The notes beneath the pieces were generated by a model that did not search any database, was not told the DNA's origin, and worked only from the letters and a program-made list of their open reading frames with translations. Below, one piece after another: positions 32,773 through 41,085 of a DNA stretch of 64,000 nucleotides. The first letter of the stretch is position 1; each line of letters starts with the position of its first letter. Source of the stretch: G963720515 sp963720515 (GTDB lineage: Bacteria > Actinomycetota > Thermoleophilia > Gaiellales > Gaiellaceae); contig OY970397.1 in assembly GCA_963720515.1 (NCBI GenBank), positions 806,001-870,000 on the forward strand, read 5' to 3'. The translations under genes were made by a program, and so were the position numbers.

Positions 32773-32785
32773 GCCCTTCCGTCCC

Positions 32786-32808
32786 CGCCTCCCGTCTAGT
32801 GGGAGGCG
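32786..32808 (+). terminator. Hairpin after the Clp-N gene
   Basis: CGCCTCCC-gtctagt-GGGAGGCG, perfect 8 bp stem 14 bp after the stop; no T-tract. It merges into the C-rich outer end of dispersed element copy 5. Confidence 0.55.
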
Positions 32809-32896
32809 ACCCCCACCCCTACCTTCCAGCCTATCGACGAAATCCGCGCGTGTCTGTCACGGGCCCGTGCCGGATGTGTGCCGATCGCTCCACAGT
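32801..32896 (+). repeat. Dispersed element copy 5, upstream of the nuclease gene
   Basis: C-rich start (GACCCCCACCCC), CCTATCGACG, CGCGCGTGTCTGTCACGG, CCCGTGCCGGATGTGTGCC and GATCGCTCCACAG. It lacks a minus-strand gene ending at its right side, unlike copies 1, 2, 6 and 7; instead the nuclease gene begins about 40 bp on. Confidence 0.8.
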
Positions 32897-32933
32897 GCTT
32901 CCGCCGGTCCGGCCGGCGGCTTACGCTCGTCTC

Positions 32934-33441
32934 GTGCTCCGCGTCGCGCTGCTCCTGCGCTCTCCTCGCCGGCGCGGCCGCGTGCTCGCACGACCCCGGC
33001 ATCGACACGGCGCGGGTCGCCCGCGTCTCGGACGGCGACACGATCCGCCTGACCGACGGGCGGCGCGTCCGCCTGGTCCAGATCGACGCGCCGGAGGAGC
33101 GCGGACCCGAGTGCTACGCGGACCGCGCGACAGACGAGCTTCGCCGCCTCGTGCCCGAGGGATCCGAGGTCGAGCTGGTCGGCGACCCCAAGCTCGACCA
33201 GACCGACCGCTTCGGCCGGCTCCTCCGCTACGTCGTCGCGGACGGGCGAGTGGTGAACGTCGAGCTCGTCGAGCGCGGGGCGGCCGCGCCCTACTTCTTC
33301 CGGGGAGACCGCGGCCGGTACGCCGGCGACCTCATGGACGCCGCGCGCACGGCTCAGGGAACGCGACGCGGCCTCTGGGGCGCGTGCCCGCAGGCCGTGC
33401 TCGACCCGTCCCGCGCCGTCGCGACCGGCCCGGGGCCCTAG
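32934..33441 (+). CDS. Thermonuclease-like (SNase fold) lipoprotein, frameshifted in its signal peptide
   Basis: Ca-dependent nuclease fold: VSDGDTIRLTDGRRVRLVQIDAPEERGPECY (Asp, Arg, Asp and Glu of the active site), TDRFGRLLRYVVADGRVVNVELVERGAA, and TRRGLWGAC at the end. The expected signal peptide is split: GTG 32934 gives VLRVALLL, and one extra base near 32958 separates it from ALLAGAAACSHDPG, a lipobox-like end. With that base removed the protein is about 168 residues. An in-frame ATG at 32878 lies inside a repeat element and is unlikely to be used. Stop shared with the convergent gene as CTAG. Confidence 0.8.
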
Positions 33442-34331
33442 CCGGCGACCGGCGCGAACGACCCCGCGCGGTACACCTGGCCGGGGAGCTCGCGCCCGAG
33501 TACGCCCTCGAGCCACTCGGCCACGGCGATGAGCGCGTCGAGGTCGATGCCCGTCTCGACCCCCTCGCCGTGGAGGAGGTACACGAGATCCTCGGTCGCG
33601 ATGTTGCCGGTCGCCCGGGGTGCGAACGGGCAGCCGCCGAGGCCGCCGACCGAGGCGTCGAAGATGGTCGCGCCCGCCTCGAGCGCCGCCCACGCGTTCG
33701 CGAAGCCGGTCGAGCGCGTGTTGTGGAGATGCGCCCCCACGGGCTTGCCGAACGGGAGCGCGCCCTCGACGAGTGCCCGAACCTGGCTCGGAACGGCGAC
33801 GCCGATCGTGTCGGCGAGGACGACCTCGGACGCGCCGAGCGTGACCGACTCCTCCGCGAGCCCGAGGACGCGCACCGGGTCGACTGCCCCCTCGAACGGA
33901 CACCCGAACGCGACCGAGATCGTGACCGTGGCCGGCACGCCGTCCTCCTGCGCACGCGCGAGCACGCGGGCCGCGGTCGCGAGCGCCTCCTCCACCGTCG
34001 CGTTCGCGTTGCGCCTCGAGAACGAGTCCGTCGCCGCGAAGGTGAGCGACACGCGGTCGAGGTGCGTGTCGCGGAGCCGGTCGTAGCCGCGCTCGTTCAG
34101 GACGAGTCCCGCGTACGACACGCCCGCGTGGCGAACGATTCCGTCCGTCACCTCCTCGGCGCCGGCCATGGCCGGGACGCGCGCCGGGTTGACGAAGCTG
34201 ACGGCCTCGATGCGGGGCAGTCCCGCGGCCGCGAGGCGGTTCACGAGGTCGGCGCGGGTCTCCGGCGGAAGGGTCGTCGACTCGTTTTGGAGCCCGTCGC
34301 GCGGCCCCACATCGCAAACGGTGACCGGCAC
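33438..34331 (-). CDS. Hydroxymethylglutaryl-CoA lyase family enzyme
   Basis: Cleaves HMG-CoA (or a related acyl-CoA) to acetyl-CoA and a ketoacid in leucine breakdown. 297 residues, DRE-TIM barrel: TVCDVGPRDGLQNES (metal Asp, Arg), RIEAVSFVNPARVPAMAGAEEV, FGCPFEGAVDP, VVLADTIGVAVPSQV, VGAHLHNTRSTGFANAWAALEAGATIFDASVGGLGGCPFAPRATGNIATEDLVYLL including the catalytic Cys loop. GTG start at 34331 is 6 nt after a minus-strand TATCCT box. Its divergent neighbour starts just 17 bp away. Confidence 0.9.
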   Translation of the reverse strand: MPVTVCDVGPRDGLQNESTTLPPETRADLVNRLAAAGLPRIEAVSFVNPARVPAMAGAEEVTDGIVRHAGVSYAGLVLNERGYDRLRDTHLDRVSLTFAATDSFSRRNANATVEEALATAARVLARAQEDGVPATVTISVAFGCPFEGAVDPVRVLGLAEESVTLGASEVVLADTIGVAVPSQVRALVEGALPFGKPVGAHLHNTRSTGFANAWAALEAGATIFDASVGGLGGCPFAPRATGNIATEDLVYLLHGEGVETGIDLDALIAVAEWLEGVLGRELPGQVYRAGSFAPVAG

Positions 34332-34348
34332 GGCCCTAGGATACGCGC
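34332..34348. promoter_or_regulatory. Seventeen-base divergent promoter with overlapping -10 boxes
   Basis: Plus TAGGAT (34337-34342) and minus TATCCT (34343-34338) overlap in the string TAGGATA, each exactly 6 nt from its own GTG start (plus 34349, minus 34331). Both transcripts would be leaderless and could not be initiated at the same moment. Confidence 0.65.
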
Positions 34349-35314
34349 GTGCCGAGCGTTCCTGCCTTCTCCGCGCCGCAGGTCTACGCTGCCCTCGGGC
34401 ACGGCGAGGCCGTGGACGCCGTGCACACCGCGTTCCTCGCGCACACCCGCGGCGAGTGGCAGATGCCGTCCAAGGTGTACGTCGAGGCGCCGCCCGACGG
34501 CGACTTCCGCGCGATGCCCGCCGCGGGCGGCGGCTACGCCGTGCTCAAGTGGGTGAGCTCGTTCCCGAACAACCCGGCGCGGGCGCTTCCGACCGTGAGC
34601 GGGGTCGTGCTGCTCTCGGAGGCGGAGACCGGCCAGCTCCTCGCGATCCTCGACGCGGGCGCGGTCACGGCGCTTCGCACCGGCGCCGCCGCGGTGCTCG
34701 CGGCCGAGACGCTCGCGCGGCCCACGATCGCGCCGGCCGCGGTCGTCGGCACCGGCGTGAACGGGAAGGCGGTCGCCGCCACGTTCATCGCGCGCGGGCG
34801 CGAGGTGCTGCTCTGGGACGCGCGCGCGAACCAGGCGCAGCTCGTCGCCGGAGAGCTCGGCGAGGGCGCCGAGGTCGCGGCCGACCTCGCGGACGCGCTC
34901 GCGTCCGACATCGTCGCGACGGTCACGCCCGGCCGGGAGGTGCTCTTCCACGACGGCTCGCTCCACGCCGGGCAGCACGTGAGCCTCATGGGCGCCGACG
35001 GGCCCGGCAAGGGGGAGATCGCCGTCGAGGAGCTCAAGCGCGCCCGCGTGATCGTGGACGAGTGGGAGCAGGCGAGCCACAACGGCGACATCTCGCGGGC
35101 GGTCGACCTCGGCCTCCTCGCGCGCGAGCGGGTCGCGGAGCTCGGTCACGTGCTGGCGGGCGACGAGACCGGCCGGAGCGACGAGCACGAGATCACGGTC
35201 TTCGACTCGACCGGCCTCGCCGTCCAGGATCTCGCGATCGCGGCCGCCGTGTACGAGCGTTACGTCGACGACGAGCGGGCGATCCCGGACGTCGCACAAG
35301 TCGACCTCGGCTAG
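34349..35314 (+). CDS. Ornithine cyclodeaminase/mu-crystallin family enzyme
   Basis: 321 residues. NAD(P)-binding Rossmann core APAAVVGTGVNGKAVAATFIARGREVLLWDARA near residues 130-165, preceded by MPSKVYVEAPPDGDFRAMPAAGGGYAVLKWVSSFPNNPARALPTVSGVVLLSEAETGQLLAILDAGAVTALRTGAAA, the substrate-side signature of the family. Members deaminate ornithine to proline, reduce ketimines or make other imino acids; which applies is not clear. P5C dehydrogenase elsewhere in the window could take up proline-derived carbon, but there is no operon link. Confidence 0.88.
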   Translation: MPSVPAFSAPQVYAALGHGEAVDAVHTAFLAHTRGEWQMPSKVYVEAPPDGDFRAMPAAGGGYAVLKWVSSFPNNPARALPTVSGVVLLSEAETGQLLAILDAGAVTALRTGAAAVLAAETLARPTIAPAAVVGTGVNGKAVAATFIARGREVLLWDARANQAQLVAGELGEGAEVAADLADALASDIVATVTPGREVLFHDGSLHAGQHVSLMGADGPGKGEIAVEELKRARVIVDEWEQASHNGDISRAVDLGLLARERVAELGHVLAGDETGRSDEHEITVFDSTGLAVQDLAIAAAVYERYVDDERAIPDVAQVDLG

Positions 35315-35370
35315 CCGAGCCCTCGCGACCAGCGCCCGTCGCTTCGGGCCATGTCCGGCACGAACGCGTA

Positions 35371-35473
35371 CTCCCCCCTTGGGGGTGCGCAGGCCCCAGC
35401 ACGAACGCTATCGGCGCCGGGCGCGCGTGTCTGTCACGGGACCTGTGCCGGATGTGTGCCAAGTCGTCCACAG
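35371..35473 (+). repeat. Dispersed element copy 6
   Basis: CCCCCCTTGGGGG hairpin, then CACGAACGCTATCGGCGCCG, GCGCGCGTGTCTGTCACGG, ACCTGTGCCGGATGTGTGCC and GTCCACAG. Close to copy 1 over its whole length. Its right side points at the 3' end of the lipoprotein gene (stop at 35491), 17 bp away. Confidence 0.85.
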
Positions 35474-35490
35474 CCGAGCCGGCGTGCGCG

Positions 35491-36045
35491 CTACTGCGGA
35501 TTGCAGGTCGGCTCGGCCGCGAAGGCGCGCGCGAGCTGCGAGTGCTCCGAGTCGGTGACGACCGCCGCCAGGTCGTCGCCGACCTGCGACTCGGCGGCGG
35601 AGACCGAGTCGCTCATCTCCTTCACGCCTTCGCGGAATCCTTCGAGGTCGTCGGGCAGCTCGTCCGCCTTCGCCCGCGCGTCCTCGAGCGCGGGGGGCAG
35701 CTTCGCGAGGCTCGTCTCGATCTGCTGCGCCACCTCCGCCCCGCCCGCGACGTCCGGGCGGCCCTGCTCGCGCACGTCGGCAAGCATCGTGTCCGTGCGG
35801 GCGATCGTCTCGTCCAGGTACTCGCCGATCCGCGTGCGCGCCTCGGCGAAGGACTGCGCACTGGCGATCGTCCGGTTGAGCACCTTCGAGCGTGCGTTCA
35901 GATCGGAGGCCCAGCTCCGCACTGCGCCGCACACGCCCTTCGTCCAGTCCGCCGGGGTCTGCACCCCCTTCGGCTCGGACGACGCGCCGCACCCCGCGGC
36001 CGCGGCGAGCGCGAGCGCGACGACGACCGCTGCGGCGCGAGCCAT
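35491..36045 (-). CDS. Helical lipoprotein of unknown function
   Basis: 184 residues from ATG 36045: signal peptide with lipobox AAGC (MARAAAVVVALALAAAAGC), then a nearly all-helical domain (WASDLNARSKVLNRTIASAQSFAEARTRIGEYLDETIARTDTML ... VAQQIETSLAKLPPALEDARAKADELPDDLEGFREGVKEMSDSV) of coiled-coil type. No family recognised. The TGATG overlap with the sulfurtransferase places it last in the hom-thr operon. Confidence 0.82.
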   Translation of the reverse strand: MARAAAVVVALALAAAAGCGASSEPKGVQTPADWTKGVCGAVRSWASDLNARSKVLNRTIASAQSFAEARTRIGEYLDETIARTDTMLADVREQGRPDVAGGAEVAQQIETSLAKLPPALEDARAKADELPDDLEGFREGVKEMSDSVSAAESQVGDDLAAVVTDSEHSQLARAFAAEPTCNPQ

Positions 36046-36785
36046 CAGCCCCGCTCTGCAGGAAGCCCGCGCGAGCACCAATCGCTCCACGAGCCGGGAT
36101 AGAGCTTCGCGTCGGGCCGTCCGGCCTGCGCGAACGCGAGGAGCGTCACGCACGCGGTCACGCCCGAGCCGCAGTAGGCCACGATCTCGTCCATAGCCAG
36201 CACGTCCTCTGGCACCGAGACCTCCGGGCCGTACGGCACGTTCACCGCTCCGGGGATCCGCCCGGCGACGGGATCGATCGGCTCGACGTCGCCGCGGTAG
36301 CGCTCCGGAAGGCGCGCGTCCACGACGACGAGGCTCGGGTCGCCGAGGCGCCGCTCGAGCTCGTCCGCCTCGACCGTGTCATCCGTCTGCGCCTGCGGGT
36401 CGAAGAGGGCTGGGTCGGGCTCCTCGTCGCCTTCCGTGAGCGGTCCCTGCCAGGCGCCGATGCCGCCGCCGAGCACCGCGACGTCCTCGTGCCCGAAATG
36501 GCGGAGGAGCCACCAGAGCCGCGCCGCTCCCCCGCTCGCCCCCTGGTCGTACGCGACGACGAATACGCCCGGCCCGATGCCGGCCGCGCCCGCCGCGCGC
36601 GCGAAGTCGTCCGCGTCGGGCAGCGGATGGCGGCCACCGTGCTCCGGCGGCGCCCCGGGGGACGCGGAGAGCTCGCGCTCGACGTCGAGAAACGACGCAC
36701 CTGGGATATGCCCCTCGCGGTAGAGCACCCGCCCGGCCTCGGGATCCCCCAGCGCCCAGCGGCAGTCGACGAACTGGTACCTCAC
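36045..36785 (-). CDS. Thiosulfate/3-mercaptopyruvate sulfurtransferase, two rhodanese domains
   Basis: 246 residues from GTG 36785 (RYQFVDCRWALGDP). First, inactive rhodanese domain: YREGHIPGASFLDVERELS; linker; second domain: VDARLPERYRGDVEPIDPVAGRIPGAVNVPYG and the active loop IVAYCGSGVTACVTLLAFAQAG with catalytic Cys. Transfers sulfane sulfur to cyanide or thiols. Its start overlaps the thrB stop (GTGA), an unusual partner for threonine genes; it may handle sulfur released near homoserine/cysteine metabolism. Confidence 0.92.
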   Translation of the reverse strand: MRYQFVDCRWALGDPEAGRVLYREGHIPGASFLDVERELSASPGAPPEHGGRHPLPDADDFARAAGAAGIGPGVFVVAYDQGASGGAARLWWLLRHFGHEDVAVLGGGIGAWQGPLTEGDEEPDPALFDPQAQTDDTVEADELERRLGDPSLVVVDARLPERYRGDVEPIDPVAGRIPGAVNVPYGPEVSVPEDVLAMDEIVAYCGSGVTACVTLLAFAQAGRPDAKLYPGSWSDWCSRGLPAERG

Positions 36786-37666
36786 GCCCCCGAGTGTTCC
36801 ACGAGCGGCCCCGCTCCCGTCGCCGCGACCCGCAGCGCGAGCACGCGGTCGTCCGGGAACCGGGAGGCGAGCTCCGACGCACATGCCGCCGCCCGCTCGG
36901 GCTGCGCCCACACGATGACCGTCGGGCCGGAGCCGGAGAGCGTGGCTCCGACCGCGCCCGCGGGAAGCCGCTCGCGCACGGCGGCGAGCAGCGGCGCGTT
37001 CGCGGCGCGGAACGGTTCGTGGAGCCGGTCGGCGAACGCTGCGGAGAGGAGCGACTCGTCGCCGGCCGCGAGGCCCGCGCCGAGCAGCGCGGCCCGCCCG
37101 GCGCTGAACGCCGCGTCCGAGTGGGAGACCGTCGCCGGCAGCGCGGACCGGGCGGCGGTCGTCTCGACGCGGGCGGCGGGCACGACGGCGATCGGCACGA
37201 GCGGAAGCTCCTCGGCCACCCGGACGACCCGGCAGGAGCTGCCCTCGGCCCACGTGAGCACCGCGCCGCCGGTGAGCACGGCCGCGAGGTTGTCCGGATG
37301 CCCCTCGAGCGGCAGGCCGCAGGCGAGGAGCTCCGCCGGCTCGAGCGTCCGCCCGGCGGCTGCCGCGCCCGCTACGAGCCCGAGCGCGATGGCCGATGCG
37401 CTCGACCCGAGGCCGCGCGCGAGGGGGATGCGGTTGAGCGCGCGGAACCGGCGACCGGAGACCGGCGCGAGGAGCGCGAACGCCCGCAGCGCAAGGTGCT
37501 CGGGGCCGCGGGGCAGCTCCTCGGCGCCTTCGCCCTCGATCTCGACGCCCTCGCCGGGCGAGACCTCGAGCTCGTTCCAGAGGTCGAGCGCACACGCGGC
37601 GCAGTCGAAGCCCGGGCCGAGGTTGGCGGTCGAGGCAGGCGCGCGGACGCGGATCGTGTCGCTCAT
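36782..37666 (-). CDS. thrB: Homoserine kinase
   Basis: Phosphorylates homoserine with ATP in threonine synthesis. 294 residues, GHMP fold: RVRAPASTANLGPGFDCAACALDLWNEL at the start, ATP-binding IPLARGLGSSASAIALGLVAGAA, LPLEGHPDNLAAVLTGGAVL, and GATLSGSGPTVIVWAQ at the C-terminus. ATG 37666 overlaps the thrC stop as ATGA. Confidence 0.95.
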   Translation of the reverse strand: MSDTIRVRAPASTANLGPGFDCAACALDLWNELEVSPGEGVEIEGEGAEELPRGPEHLALRAFALLAPVSGRRFRALNRIPLARGLGSSASAIALGLVAGAAAAGRTLEPAELLACGLPLEGHPDNLAAVLTGGAVLTWAEGSSCRVVRVAEELPLVPIAVVPAARVETTAARSALPATVSHSDAAFSAGRAALLGAGLAAGDESLLSAAFADRLHEPFRAANAPLLAAVRERLPAGAVGATLSGSGPTVIVWAQPERAAACASELASRFPDDRVLALRVAATGAGPLVEHSGA

Positions 37667-38583
37667 TCGACCGCGTCCGGATCCTTCAGCCCGTGACCCG
37701 TGATGATGCAGACGACCGTGGAGCCGGCCGGCGGACGATCGCGAAGCAGCGCGGCAAGGCCCGCCGCCGCCGCCGGCTCGCAGAAGAGGCCCTCCTCGCG
37801 GGCGAGGATCCGCCAGGCCTCGCGGATCTCGTCGTCGGACACGGTCGCGACACGGCCGCCCGACTCCACGAGCGCCACGGCAACCTCCGCGGCGTGGACC
37901 GGCTCCCCGATGCGGATCGCGCTCGCGAACGTGCTCGACCGCTCGTCGGACTCGGCGGCCACGATCTGCGGCAGCCCGGCGCCCGCCTCGCGAAAGCCGA
38001 GCGCGTACGCGCACGTGTTGCCGCCGCCGCCGTACGGGAGCGCCAGCACGTCAGGCGCGCGGCCGAGGTCCTCGACCACCTCGAACGCGGCCGTCTTCTG
38101 CCCCTCGAGCCGGTGCGGGTTGACCGAGTTCACGAAGACGTGCGTTCCGGCGCCGGCCAGCTCGCGCGCGCGGGCGAATGCCGCGCCGAAGGCGCCGTCC
38201 ACGTCCTCGACACGGGCGCCGACCGCCTTGGCCTGCGCGAGCTTCCCACGCGCCACCGCGCCTGCCGGCTGCAGGATCACGCACTCGAGCCCCGCGCGGG
38301 CCGCGTAGGCCGCGGCCGACGCGGCCGTGTTCCCCGTGGACGCGCAGACCACGCCGCGCGCGCCCTCCTCGAGCGCCTTCGACACCGCGACCGTCATCCC
38401 CCGGTCCTTGAAGCTCCCCGTCGGGTTCGCGCCCTCCCACTTGAGCCGGACGTCCACGCCGAGCAGGGCCGAGAGCCGCGGCGCGGGCAGGAGCGGCGTC
38501 GCGCCTTCGCCGAGCGAGACGACCGGCGTGTCCGGCCCGACGGGAAGCCGGTCTCGATAGCGCTCGACGAGCGGGACGGTCAC
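37663..38583 (-). CDS. thrC: Threonine synthase
   Basis: Converts O-phosphohomoserine to threonine with PLP. 306 residues from GTG 38583: TPVVSLGEGATPLLPAPRLSA, LKWEGANPTGSFKDRGMTVAVSKALEEGARGVVCASTGNTAASAAAYAARAG with the PLP Lys in SFKDRG, and PYGGGGNTCAYALGFREAG. Slightly short compared with 350-residue forms but complete. Start overlaps the hom stop as GTGA. Confidence 0.94.
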   Translation of the reverse strand: MTVPLVERYRDRLPVGPDTPVVSLGEGATPLLPAPRLSALLGVDVRLKWEGANPTGSFKDRGMTVAVSKALEEGARGVVCASTGNTAASAAAYAARAGLECVILQPAGAVARGKLAQAKAVGARVEDVDGAFGAAFARARELAGAGTHVFVNSVNPHRLEGQKTAAFEVVEDLGRAPDVLALPYGGGGNTCAYALGFREAGAGLPQIVAAESDERSSTFASAIRIGEPVHAAEVAVALVESGGRVATVSDDEIREAWRILAREEGLFCEPAAAAGLAALLRDRPPAGSTVVCIITGHGLKDPDAVE

Positions 38584-39860
38584 GCGACCACGAGCGGCAT
38601 CCGGGTCGGCCGGCGCCGCGTGCCCGGGAACCCCTCGATCGCGACGAGCGCCGCCTCGAGCGCGCCGAGCGAGGTCTCGTGCGTGACGATGTGGACGGCC
38701 GCCTCGCCGTTCCCCTGGTGCTGGATGAGCCGTGCGATCGACACCTGCTGCTCGGCCAGCGCGTGCGCGATCTCGGCGAGCACGCCGGGGCGGTCCTCGA
38801 CGACCACCTGGAGGTAGAACGGCGCGCGGAAGTCGCCGGGCTCGAGGCGCGAGAGGTCGCGCCAGCACGCGTCGTTCTGCAGGAACCCGGTGCCGGTCGT
38901 GCCGATCACGCTGACCATGTCGGCCACGACCGCGGAGGCCGTCTCGCTGCCCCCGGCGCCGGGCCCCTCGAGCGTGATCTCGCGGATCGCGTCGCCCTGG
39001 AGCATGACCGCGTTGAACGCGCCCTCGACCGCCGCGAGCGGATGGTGGCGGTCGACGAGTGCGGGATGCACCCGGACGTCCACGCTTCCGTCCACGATCG
39101 CGGCGGAGCCGATCAGGCGTACGACCGCGCCGAGCTCGTCCGCCGCGACGACGTGGGCCGGCTCGACGCCCTCGACGCCCTCCGTCGTCACGTCCGCGAG
39201 CGTCACGCGCGAGCCGAAGGCGACCGTCGCGAGGATGGCCATCTTGGCCGCCGCGTCCGCGCCCGAGACGTCGTCGGTCGGGTCGGCCTCGGCGAACCCG
39301 AGCCGCTGCGCCTCGGCGAGCGCGCTGTCGTAGGTCGCGCCGCGCTCCATCTCCGTGAGGATGAAGTTCGTCGTCCCGTTGACGATGCCGAGCACCCGGT
39401 GGACGTTCGTCGCGACGAGCGCCTCGCGCAGCACCTTCACGACCGGGATCGCCGCGCAGACGCTCGCCTCGAACCGGAGCTGCACGCCGGCCTCGGACGC
39501 GGCCGCGAAGAGGTCGGCGCCGCGCCGGGCGATGAGCTGCTTGTTCGCGGACACGACCGGCCGGCCACGGCGCAGGAGCTCGAGGACGTAGTCGCCGGTC
39601 GGCTCGACTCCACCCATCACCTCGGCGACGACGGCGATCGAGTCGTCGTCGCGGATGGACGCGAAGTCGTCGGTCAGGACGCCGGGCGCAGGCGAGTGCT
39701 CGCGCTCGCGCGCCGGGTCGCGGACGAGCGCGCGCACGACGCGCAGCCGGTGCCCGGTGACGCGCTCGATGTCCTCCGCGCTCTCGCGCAGCATCCGGTC
39801 GACGGCGGAGCCCACCGTGCCGTAGCCGAGCAGCGCGACCGGAACGTCAACCGACGCCAT
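38580..39860 (-). CDS. hom: Homoserine dehydrogenase with C-terminal ACT domain
   Basis: Reduces aspartate semialdehyde to homoserine. 426 residues: NAD(P)-binding VPVALLGYGTVGSAVDRML, PVVSANKQLIARRGADLF, FEASVCAAIPVVKVLREALVATNVHRVLGIVNGTTNFILTEME, GFAEADPTDDVSGADAAAKMAILA (catalytic), and an ACT domain at about residues 350-420 (FYLQVVVEDRPGVLAEIAHALAEQQVSIARLIQHQ) likely conferring threonine feedback. First gene of the hom-thrC-thrB-sulfurtransferase-lipoprotein operon, all joined by 1-4 base overlaps. Confidence 0.96.
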   Translation of the reverse strand: MASVDVPVALLGYGTVGSAVDRMLRESAEDIERVTGHRLRVVRALVRDPAREREHSPAPGVLTDDFASIRDDDSIAVVAEVMGGVEPTGDYVLELLRRGRPVVSANKQLIARRGADLFAAASEAGVQLRFEASVCAAIPVVKVLREALVATNVHRVLGIVNGTTNFILTEMERGATYDSALAEAQRLGFAEADPTDDVSGADAAAKMAILATVAFGSRVTLADVTTEGVEGVEPAHVVAADELGAVVRLIGSAAIVDGSVDVRVHPALVDRHHPLAAVEGAFNAVMLQGDAIREITLEGPGAGGSETASAVVADMVSVIGTTGTGFLQNDACWRDLSRLEPGDFRAPFYLQVVVEDRPGVLAEIAHALAEQQVSIARLIQHQGNGEAAVHIVTHETSLGALEAALVAIEGFPGTRRRPTRMPLVVA

Positions 39861-39930
39861 CGCGCCCCGCAGGTGCCGCTCCCATGGCTTCGATCATGGC
39901 TGACGTACGCCGAAGCGCAAGTCGGAGGCG

Positions 39931-41085
39931 CTAGGCCCCCACGAGCCGGTAGATCGTCCCGTCCTGCGAGAGGAGGTAGAGCTCGCCGGCGGCGTCCGTG
40001 CCGAACGACGTGAGGGACTCCACCGTGAAGGGCTCCCGGCGGGCCTCGCGGGCCTTGCCGTCCTCCAGGCGGAAGCTCCAGATCGTGCCGCTGCAGTAGT
40101 CGCCGTAGAAGTAGCGCCCGGCCAGTCCGGGGATCGCCTCGCCGCGGTACACGAGCCCGCCCGTGACCGAGCAGCCCTCCGCGTGCGAGTAGACGGCCAC
40201 GGGCGCGACGAGCGTTCCCGCCGGGTTCGGCGCCTTGTCCTCGTAGCGGCTCCGCCCTTCGAAGATCGGCCAGCCGAAGTTCAGGAGCCCGCCCGCCGGC
40301 CACCGCACCGCGTCGATCTCCTCGAACTCGCTCTGGCCGACGTCGCCGATGTAGAGCTCGCCCTCGTCGAACGTGAAGCGCCACGGGTTGCGCAGGCCGT
40401 AGGCGACGATCTCCCAGTCCGCGCCCGGCGCGCCGACGTCGAGCGCGAGCAACTTGCCGAGTCGGTCGGAGAGATCCTGTGCACGGTTCTCGGGATCGCC
40501 GCCGGAGCCGCCGTCGCCCATGCCGACGTACAGGCGACCGTCGGGGCCGAACAGGACGAGCCCGCCGTTGTGGTTCGCGTACGGCTGCTCCACGGCGAGG
40601 ATCTCGCGGCCGCCGTCCGGATCGATCGTCCTACGGTCGCCCGTGGCCGTGTACTCGACCACGCGCGTGTCGCCGTCCGTGTTCGTGTAGTTCACGTAGA
40701 GCTTCCCGCTCGTCTCGTAGTCCGGCGCGAAGGCGAGGGACAGGAGCCCGCGCTCGCCGCAGCAGGAGATGCGGTCGTGCAGGTCGAGGAACGGCTCGGC
40801 GCGCACCTTCCCGTCTTCGATCACGCGGACGCGGCCGGTCTGCTCGACCACATACAGCCGGTTCGGCTCGCCGGGTGCCGCCGTGACGTAGAGCGGCTGG
40901 TCGAGCCCGGTGACCACGGTCTCGAGCGCGAGGCGCGCGGGCTCGGCGGGCGTCGTCGTCCCGGCCGTGGTCTGCTGCGCCGCCGTCGTCGTCGGAGGCG
41001 TCGCTGCTGTCGTCGTCCCGGAGCCGCCGCCGCTACAGCCCGCGAGCGCGACAAGCGCGGCGAGCCCGGCGGCGGCGCGCCTCAC
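39931..41085 (-). CDS. PQQ-type sugar dehydrogenase-like lipoprotein (copy A)
   Basis: 384 residues from GTG 41085: lipobox LAGC (LAALVALAGC), a Thr-rich linker, then a six-bladed propeller of the soluble glucose/sorbosone dehydrogenase type: GLDQPLYVTAAPGEPNRLYVVEQTGRVRVIEDG, CCGERGLLSLAFAPDYETSGKLYVNYTNTDGDTRVVEY, PYANHNGGLVLFGPDGRLYVGMGDGGSGGDPENRAQ (catalytic His equivalent in NHNGG), YGLRNPWRFTFD, GDVGQSEFEEID. Likely oxidises a sugar outside the cell, possibly with PQQ; no PQQ synthesis genes are seen here. GTGA overlap with copy B. Confidence 0.9.
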   Translation of the reverse strand: MRRAAAGLAALVALAGCSGGGSGTTTAATPPTTTAAQQTTAGTTTPAEPARLALETVVTGLDQPLYVTAAPGEPNRLYVVEQTGRVRVIEDGKVRAEPFLDLHDRISCCGERGLLSLAFAPDYETSGKLYVNYTNTDGDTRVVEYTATGDRRTIDPDGGREILAVEQPYANHNGGLVLFGPDGRLYVGMGDGGSGGDPENRAQDLSDRLGKLLALDVGAPGADWEIVAYGLRNPWRFTFDEGELYIGDVGQSEFEEIDAVRWPAGGLLNFGWPIFEGRSRYEDKAPNPAGTLVAPVAVYSHAEGCSVTGGLVYRGEAIPGLAGRYFYGDYCSGTIWSFRLEDGKAREARREPFTVESLTSFGTDAAGELYLLSQDGTIYRLVGA

